This document shows, in pieces, positions 57,697-64,000 of a DNA stretch of 64,000 nucleotides. The notes under the pieces are model-generated. The model was not told where the DNA came from. It made no database searches and was given only the letters and a program-made list of their open reading frames with translations. Source of the DNA: Ochotona curzoniae (lineage: Eukaryota > Chordata > Mammalia > Lagomorpha > Ochotonidae); assembly GCF_017591425.1 (NCBI RefSeq), contig NW_024466599.1:30806001-30870000 (forward strand), read 5' to 3'. The translations under genes and the position numbers were made by a program. Numbering within the stretch: position 1 is the stretch's first letter; every line of letters begins with the position of its first letter.

Positions 57697-57841
57697 ACCA
57701 ACATACTAGAATCCCCAAAAACCTCCAATATCCATGCAAATCAAACCAAGAAAATATATATTTGTTCTTACTCAGGTTGGGTGTTTCACTTTCCCCAGTG
57801 AACACAATTTTTCTAAATGTGTGTATACTCAGACAAGGACT
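57697..57841. repeat. Right arm of a non-SINE inverted repeat
   Basis: Reads ACCAACATACTAGAATCCCC, then TCCATGCAAATCAAACCAAG, and ends ACTCAGACAAGGACT. This is the reverse complement of 56016-56181 with scattered changes. Similarity ends sharply at both borders and does not extend into the flanks. Confidence 0.85.
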
Positions 57842-58099
57842 TACAGGAAAAATAAAACAAGAAAATTAAGCAGGTCATGAGGCAAATGCTACACTTCCAA
57901 TTAATACACAATTGTTTTCCATCACTAGTTACAATGTAATGTTTGGTTTATGTTTATTTGCCAAATTCACAACTAAAAAACAACTCTGAATTAAAAGTAT
58001 GGCTTCTCTGTGGCACAGAAATATGGAAAAGAGTGCCCATTTAGTGGCTGTTCATCTGAAACTGAATGAGTGAGTCTTCTATCCAAATTGCCTGGAAAT

Positions 58100-58134
<35 letters not shown>

Positions 58135-59210
58135 GGGAGTGGTAGTAGTAATTTTCAACAGATTGGCCGGATCTCCAAAGAGGAAAAGTCAGAGTTTGGC
58201 AGAGTTGTTATGAAACATTTTGGACATCTTAGCCATTTGTTTTTTGGAAAGCCAGAAAACTAATCAGGGAAGAAGCATAACTCATTATTATTATCATTCA
58301 AAATCTTAACCCCTGGCTCCTGGGGTTGGCGGCAGGAAGTATGTTGGTTTCTGTACAAATGCAAATGAAATTTATTAAATTAAATATTGCAAGATCAGGG
58401 TCCTGTCTTTGCTGTACTCATGAAGGCTCATTAATTCATAGGCTGCCACTTCTTCTCCCACACTGGAAAGCCATCTGCTTGGCCACAAGAGCAGCCCATA
58501 CCTTGAGATCACAGGGATGCAGACTCCTGATACGGCTGGGAGACATTCCCTTCCACCCATGCTTCCCTTTAACGGACAGAATATAATCATACAAAAGCGG
58601 TGGCTGTGTGTGCTACTTCAACTAAATCTCCCTTAACACCTACCAGGGGAAACGGAACGAACATGCACACCCCATGCTTTTTTATTTATCTATTTATTTT
58701 TAAATAAATGAAGGAACAAATCTGTTTTATTTCCTTTCCATCTCTTTAGATATATTCTACGAATTACAATGAGTATCTATTCATTTAAAACAAGCAGGAC
58801 ATATACAAGTGAGTAGGATTAAAAGAAACCATAGCTTATCTATGCTTTTTCTATAAACATAAAAACACTAGCGAGGGAGGAAATATTATTATGTTCTTAA
58901 AACTGTATATACAAAAAAAAGCTGTAGAATCAAAATACATGAATTTGTTTTATATAAATAAAAACTTAAAATACACATAATTAGACTTACATGTGCATAT
59001 ATATAATTTATATATAAATTTACAGGTTTCATTAATATATAAATCATACATAATCTATGTGGTTGTTTAAGAGGAACAGAAAAACCGGTATGCTGAGCTG
59101 TATTGTTCAGAACTTGCTTTTAAATAATATTTGGGTATATATTTATTTATACCCTGAAAGGAGAAGGGGGAAAGAATGCAGTTTTCCTTGTCTTAAACTT
59201 GACAGAAAAC
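57842..59210. other. Intron, AT-rich, nothing recognised but a microsatellite
   Basis: Holds (CA)15 at 58103-58132 and a very AT-rich block at 58670-59080. No coding signal. Confidence 0.5.
58103..58132. repeat. (CA)15 microsatellite
   Basis: Uninterrupted run of fifteen CA units, likely length-variable. Confidence 0.98.
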
Positions 59211-59340
59211 TTTTTTTTTAAAGACCTATTTATTTTTATTGGAAAGTCAGATATACAAAGAAGAGGAGAGACAAAAAGAGGAAGATCTTCTGTTCGATGA
59301 TTCACTCCCCAAGTGGCCACAATGGCTGAAACTGAACCAT
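59211..59340 (-). mobile_element. C-SINE 3' part, left arm of a fold-back pair
   Basis: Reversed tail side only: TTTTTTTTTAAAGACCTATT, AGAGGAAGATCTTCTGTTCG, CACTCCCCAAGTGGCCACAA, TGGCTGAAACTGAACC. It stops where a forward C-SINE starts. Confidence 0.9.
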
Positions 59341-59590
59341 ATAGACGCCAGTTCTAATCCCAACAGCCCAACTTCCCATCCAGCTCCCTGCTTGTGGCCT
59401 GGGAAAACAATCCAGGATGGCTCAAGGCCTTGGGACCCTGCACCCACGTAGGAGACCCAGAAGAAGTTCCTGGCTCCTGGTTTCAGAGTGGCTCAGCTTT
59501 GGCTGCTGTGGCCATTTGAGAAGTTAATCAGCGGATGGAAGATCTTTCTCTCTGTCTATCTGACTTTCCAATAAAAATAAATAACACTAA
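59340..59590 (+). mobile_element. C-SINE lacking its head, right arm of a fold-back pair
   Basis: Begins at GACGCCAGTTCTAATCCCAA, deep inside the element, and runs to the tail TGACTTTCCAATAAAAATAA. The head (about 65 bases) is missing. Its last ~120 bases are complementary to the left arm, giving a hairpin with a ~130-base loop. Confidence 0.9.
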
Positions 59591-59613
59591 AAAAAATAAA
59601 ATAAAATCATAAT

Positions 59614-59838
59614 TTCTTTTTTCTAATTTTTATTGGAAAGACAGATTTATAGATCTTCCCATATGGTTGCAATGGCCAGAGTTGAGCCCTTCCTCTGGGT
59701 TTCCCGTATGGGTGCAGGGTCGCAAGGCCTTGGGCCATCCTCTACCGCTTTTCTAAGCCATAAGAAGGAGCTGGGTTGGAAGCAGAACACAAACTGGCAC
59801 CCAAATGAGATGCCAGTGCTGCAATTGTGCCAGCCCCA
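59614..59838 (-). mobile_element. C-SINE, shortened
   Basis: CTAATTTTTATTGGAAAGAC tail, then a deletion of the GAGAGA/GAAGATC part, then GGGTGCAGGGTCGCAAGGCC, GGAGCTGGGTTGGAAGC, head TGCAATTGTGCCAGCCCC. Confidence 0.85.
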
Positions 59839-59839
59839 T

Positions 59840-61185
59840 TTTAATGATTTCTATCCCCCACTATTTTTTCTTGTCTGAACTCTTAAAAGCTGATGTATGA
59901 GTGCCTGGAGGAAATAATCTAGTTTTACTATATTTTCTCTCTTTGTTTTTTTTTCTTGCTCTCTCTCTTATCTCTCTTAACAAGAACCAGGGTTCTTTTA
60001 TTGTGTCTTTCATTAGCAGGTTGAAAATTTTTCTTGGGCTATCAATCTTTAATTTCCTTGACTTCATTCTTATTCTAACATTGTTCTATTTAAAAACACA
60101 ACCCTGTTCTGATCTGACGTAGCCAATTTTACCTCATACATTTGAAAATGTTGACTTAGAAATCTGCACCTTTTCTACTCTTGATTATAAATTTTAGGTG
60201 GCAGATTTCTTTTTTTTTTGGTATGACTACAGTAATTTGTCAATCAGACACAAACACACACCAACACAAAATAGTAATGCTACTGGTTAAAAACAGAACC
60301 TTATCAAGTAGCTTATGTGTGTCAAACAAGGTATGGAAAGCAAGTCTACAAAAAAAGAATCCAAATAATGGCCACCCTGAGTGAGCAGCCCAGCAGCAAG
60401 GGATTTATTTGAGGGATAGGTTCTGCCTTGTCCTCATATACAAGCTTTCCACTAGGAGAATCCATTGACCTCCAATTCTAAACATAAAATTAGGGGATTT
60501 TTTCTCTTTTTTCCAATTCAGTGGATTTTATGCTCTAAAGAAACAGAGACACAATAGTAACTATGGAGGCAGGATATCCTTCCAGCTAACCAACTTTCAC
60601 ATACTGTTCCTTATGGTCAAAATGTTGACCACACTGTGGTAACTCTTTTTGACTTTATGACCTTATTACTGAGACCATCAATTATATTCACTGTTATTTG
60701 AGCAGAGGAACTGCTTGAATGCCAAAAGACTACTCTACAGTGCTATTTAACCTTTCCCAACAGAGACTCATTGAAACTGGGAGTTTGGTAAAATGTTTTA
60801 CCTAACCTTGCAAAGATACTTCCCAGTAAATATTTGAAGTATATAAATACCTCCAAGTAGTCTTAAAAAATGTGTAAAACTCACAAATGCTAAGCCAAAT
60901 ATCCACCTTAATTATATAATCATATTTAAAGTAAAATAATGCCATGAGTTCAGACAAAGGTAACAATATGCCACATAAAGCAAGGCAGTTCAGATGCTAT
61001 TTATCTGTCTACAGTATGCCTATTTCTAGTAGCAATTTCATAAGATTTTATTTAGAAAACTGAAGACTGCCTCTGCACGGAATAAAATCCCAAATCATAC
61101 TCCATAGGTTCTTTATTCTGTGGTGGGGCAGACATGAACAAACGATGAAGAGAATGAGCAAAGATTTGCAATCAGCTGGACGAGA
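59840..61185. other. Intron, nothing recognised
   Basis: AT-rich unique-looking sequence; no coding or repeat signal I can name. Confidence 0.5.
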
Positions 61186-61189
61186 GGAG

Positions 61190-61310
61190 CAGCAGTTACT
61201 GGTGGCACAACCTCAGTGTACTTTCCCATTTTGTTTTCTATGAAGTGGGATTAGCAGTGCCCACACTTGGAGAGTCATTGTGAGAAGTGAAATGACATAG
61301 CTACAAATCG
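61190..61310 (+). mobile_element. MIR fragment
   Basis: CAACCTCAGTGTACTTTCCC, TATGAAGTGGGATTAGCAGT, AGAGTCATTGTGAGAAGTGA follow the MIR order. Confidence 0.65.
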
Positions 61311-61314
61311 AACA

Positions 61315-62780
61315 CTGACCTTCTCAACAAATCACACGCAAAGATACACATGTACAGTTCTTTGTCCCTGGTTCCAGCCAACCTGGGCCCTTTCTTCCCC
61401 TTTCAAGAAGAAAGCACTTGAAAGAGAAATGAAGGAATAGAGAGGAGATCAGTATAAATCACTGTTAAGGAGAATACACTCTACGATTCGATTCCAAGAT
61501 CCCAAGGATCAGAGAACAAAACTCACTTTCATTCTTAGGCTACACGTGTGTCCAGGCAAAAGGGCAGGAAGAAAACACACACATGATGTGTGTCTGGTGC
61601 TTAAAGGAGAAGAAAATGTTGTTATACACTGTACAAGACTGCTCCAGTATTCTTCCACTTCCACTTGACAAGAAAACAATATTTGCTTTTGATGTGCCTG
61701 CTCCACTAGTAACAACAGCAGACATTTCCACAGCTGAACATAAATATACAAAGAGGTGCAGATGCTTCAACAGTAAACATATTCTTCCTGGAAGAAGGAA
61801 ATCTATTTGGCACAATTATTTGGGATTTTAATGGAGTGTCTAGTGCTGGAGTCTATACTGAAATAATTTAAAGTTAGGCTAACATTTACGTCCCTCCTCC
61901 CCCCCAAAAAATCTTCAAATTTGCCAGAAAATATGCCATATACACAAATGACTGATATAAAGACTAAACAAAAACTAATTGATAGACTAGTCAATGATAG
62001 CTTTCATATGTAAATTTTGGAATTCTACTTAACTTTTAACACTATTAAGCTGGTGTTTCATAGGTCAGAGGATTTTATGACTATACAACAAAAATGCTGT
62101 TTCTAAAGCATTAAAACGGAAATACCCATAAATATTTTCTAACACATTTTTTCCTTTTCTCCAATTCAAATTATTATTGCTTCATTTTTTTCCTTCCTAA
62201 AGTTAAACTTTGTTCTTTTTATTCACTTCTGCTTCCTTTCTTTGCCCCTTCCCAAGGAGAAGCCTATTATAAAATCTATTCCATTCTTTCTGGAATTTAC
62301 AAAGCACCAAACTACTTTAATCTGCAAGTACATTAAAGCAGAGAACAGAAAATAAAAGGTGGTGATAGGAAATAAATATCCTTACATACACTAAAAGCCA
62401 CACTGCCCCCTCAACCTTCCTCCCAACAAAAGCCCAGAAGCAGAGTGACCAAGACTTATTTATAGAAAGGACAAAGGGTAGTAGAGGATAAAAATGAAAA
62501 TACAACCGAAGAAGCCTCTTCGTTTCCTCTGGCCTAATTTAAATAGGGTTATTCAAGTGCAAGAATTGGTAATGGATGATGTTGCCAAGATAAGGATGAA
62601 TCAAAGAGTCATCATTAAATCAACGTTTTATTCTAAGAACAGACTATCATATGTTTTGACCTAAAAGACATGACTCATAGAGAGTCCAGGATTTCTTTTC
62701 CTTTCTTCCCTGAAATGTGAGCAAAACAAACAAACAAACAAAAAAAAGGTGGAGAGTCACATAACATGAGCCCCATACCA
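61315..62780. other. Intron, nothing recognised
   Basis: Unique-looking sequence. Contains an (AAAC)n run at 62723-62747. Confidence 0.5.
62723..62747. repeat. (AAAC)n simple repeat
   Basis: AAAACAAACAAACAAACAAA followed by more A. Confidence 0.9.
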
Positions 62781-62784
62781 ATTG

Positions 62785-62945
62785 AATGGTGGTTTCAATT
62801 CTGCTAGTCATCAGATACGGGACTTGGGTAAATCACCTAACTTCAGAATCTCGGTATCCTCATTTATTAAATGGGGGATGATTATACTAATCTAACTACT
62901 CCACATGGATACTATTGTGATCAAATGAGACAAGTGACCAAGTCC
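62785..62945 (+). mobile_element. MIR
   Basis: GACTTGGGTAAATCACCTAA, TCTCGGTATCCTCATTTATT, AAATGGGGGATGATTATACT, GTGATCAAATGAGACAAGTG is a clear MIR core. Confidence 0.8.
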
Positions 62946-63267
62946 TCCTAAATCTACCTCCTATCTTTCAATTCTATTTATGTCTTCCAGTCCCCATTGC
63001 CACTCTCCTAATTCCAATTGCAATGTTCACCCTAGCCTAGATCACAAAATGTAGCATACATCTGTACTCATTCATGAAAAAAAGTTGAAAAACCAGGGCA
63101 ATGTAATATATTTTGCTTAAAACTAAGGAGTCATTTAAATGTTTATTTTTTTTACATTTATTTGAGTGTATAGCTTTTATTTTATGAAATTATTTTGATA
63201 ACATGTTTTAAATATCCTTATTTAATAGAATAAAAAGGTTTCAACTCCATTATGCTAAGATCTTCAA

Positions 63268-63286
63268 TTTTTTTTTTTTTTTTTTT
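63268..63286. repeat. Poly(T) run, 19 T
   Basis: TTCAA followed by 19 T and GCTGATTC. Confidence 0.9.
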
Positions 63287-63474
63287 GCTGATTCACAAAA
63301 TCTGAAAGTCTGGGTAACACATATCTACATTATTCTAATAAATAAAACTTCAAATGAACAAAACAATCTCCTGGTTTCCAATTTTTACTTCCAATTAGCT
63401 ATGATATGTTCTCTACATATCAGCCAAAGGATCATACTAAAACAAACTTAATCCTGCACACTAAAGATTACAAT

Positions 63475-63765
63475 CCTTCCTTTGCCTCCATGTCCTCTGC
63501 TCGGCTGACAGAGTGCCCAGTTCACCTCGCACTGCCCGCCAGGCATTCTGCACATTTTTACCCGGGGGCTTTTGCATCAGGAGTAGTCCTTCCCACCACT
63601 CCTCTTTCCCAGCTAAATATTGCACAGCCTTCCTTTCAGCCATAATCTTCCTGCTTTAGAACACTTTCCTTCCTGCTCACAAGCCCAAATTATAGCCATT
63701 TCTCAGGTGTTCTTAAAGCAACCCTTCCACCCCTCATCATAGACTTGCACTTGTATATTTGATTG
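63475..63765 (+). mobile_element. L2 fragment
   Basis: GCCAGGCATTCTGCACATTT, GGGGGCTTTTGCATCAGGAG, TAGTCCTTCCCACCACTCCT, TTTCTCAGGTGTTCTTAAAG follow the L2 3' ORF end (AGGGCCTTTGCACTTGCTGT..). The frame is broken. Confidence 0.6.
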
Positions 63766-63769
63766 GCAT

Positions 63770-64000
63770 TTACCGGTATCTGCTTATATCAGGCACTGCT
63801 CTAGGTGCCTGAGAAACAACAAGCAATTTGGCAAAGACCTATCCCCATAGAACTAGCAATCTAGTAAACAAAAACAGACTAGAAATTAAAACAGTAACAA
63901 AGAAACAAAAGACCTAGTGACTGCTTATCATGGTAATCTACTGAACTTAGCACAACCTTTAGGTTCTAGCTAGAGCTCAAAGAACATTTGTTGTATTGTG
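63770..64000. other. Intron with an ancient repeat hint
   Basis: TCAGGCACTGCTCTAGGTGC, then GAAACAACAAGCAATTTGGC resembles the ancient CAGGCACTGTTCTAGGCGCT-type interspersed repeat. Too short to assign. Confidence 0.35.

Larger units (their letters stand above)
1..64000 (-). other. THADA: THADA gene, internal part (introns plus three exons)
   Basis: The window lies inside one gene read on the minus strand. Three exons at 44362-44451, 43081-43212 and 8447-8615 are collinear with the human THADA protein as I recall it and join in frame (phases 2, 2, 2, then 0). THADA is a very large cytosolic ARM/HEAT-repeat protein (about 1,950 residues in human) that partners FTSJ1 (yeast Trm732 with Trm7) for 2'-O-methylation of tRNA residue 32. 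The exons here encode roughly residues 1,200-1,400, C-terminal to the gene's midpoint; that range is from memory. No promoter, start codon, stop codon or poly(A) site of the gene is in the window. The gene continues off both edges. Confidence 0.9.

Noticed and set aside
1..64000. CRISPR arrays, operons, bacterial or viral gene clusters
   Set aside because: Nothing of this kind. The spaced repeats seen are SINEs, and the whole window reads as mammalian intron.

Overview
This is a eukaryotic, mammalian window. It contains no bacterial, phage or plasmid features. Dozens of tRNA-derived C-SINEs, each ending in a tail like AATAAAAATAAATAAA, identify a lagomorph. The subtype head (GGGCCTGGCGGCGTGGC, then TAGTGGCTAAAGTCCT) and tail (TCTGTATATCTGACTTT) point to a pika (Ochotona) rather than a rabbit. 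That species call is an inference from repeat family. Ancient MIR, L2, L1M, MLT1, MER20-like, Tigger and L3/CR1-like relics fit any placental mammal.

The only protein-coding gene I can support is THADA, on the minus strand. Three internal exons are visible: 44362-44451 (90 nt), 43081-43212 (132 nt) and 8447-8615 (169 nt). They join into one continuous frame of about 130 codons, with an AG acceptor and a GT donor at each edge. The remaining ~99% of the window is THADA intron: more than 19.5 kb upstream of the first visible exon, 1,149 nt and 34,465 nt between exons, and at least 8.4 kb downstream. Neither end of the gene is in the window. THADA is the large ARM/HEAT-repeat partner of the FTSJ1 methyltransferase for 2'-O-methylation of tRNA position 32. 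The human orthologue lies at 2p21 and is linked to thyroid adenoma translocations, type 2 diabetes and energy/cold physiology (known for the family, not visible here).

Layout along the + strand: 1-2.9 kb is a cluster of C-SINE copies. 2.9-12.6 kb is mostly unique sequence with an L2, three MIRs, three C-SINEs, a mini-transposon and the 169-nt exon. 12.6-19.4 kb is a second C-SINE region that includes three copies in a row. 19.4-29.1 kb has few SINEs and contains an L1 3' end interrupted by small inverted-repeat elements, plus MIRs and an L2. 29.2-32.5 kb holds C-SINEs and a decayed Tigger transposon with a SINE nested in it. 32.8-38 kb is mostly unique sequence with an L3/CR1-like relic. 38-41 kb has four C-SINE copies with unusual structures. 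43-44.5 kb holds the two other exons. 45-48.3 kb is an old antisense L1 split by C-SINEs. 50.8-57 kb holds an MLT1 LTR, the youngest-looking C-SINE, a 5'-inverted L1, a second L1 and an inverted repeat of unknown family. 57.8-64 kb is AT-rich intron with a palindromic C-SINE pair, two MIRs and an L2.

I found no undescribed gene system. The structures most worth a second look are the 145-bp inverted pair at 56.0/57.8 kb, the fold-back C-SINE at 59.2-59.6 kb, the twin-primed L1 at 53.3-54.4 kb and the weak donor of the 132-nt THADA exon. All coordinates were read by eye: exon borders are base-exact, while repeat borders are good to roughly 5-20 bases unless target-site duplications are given.
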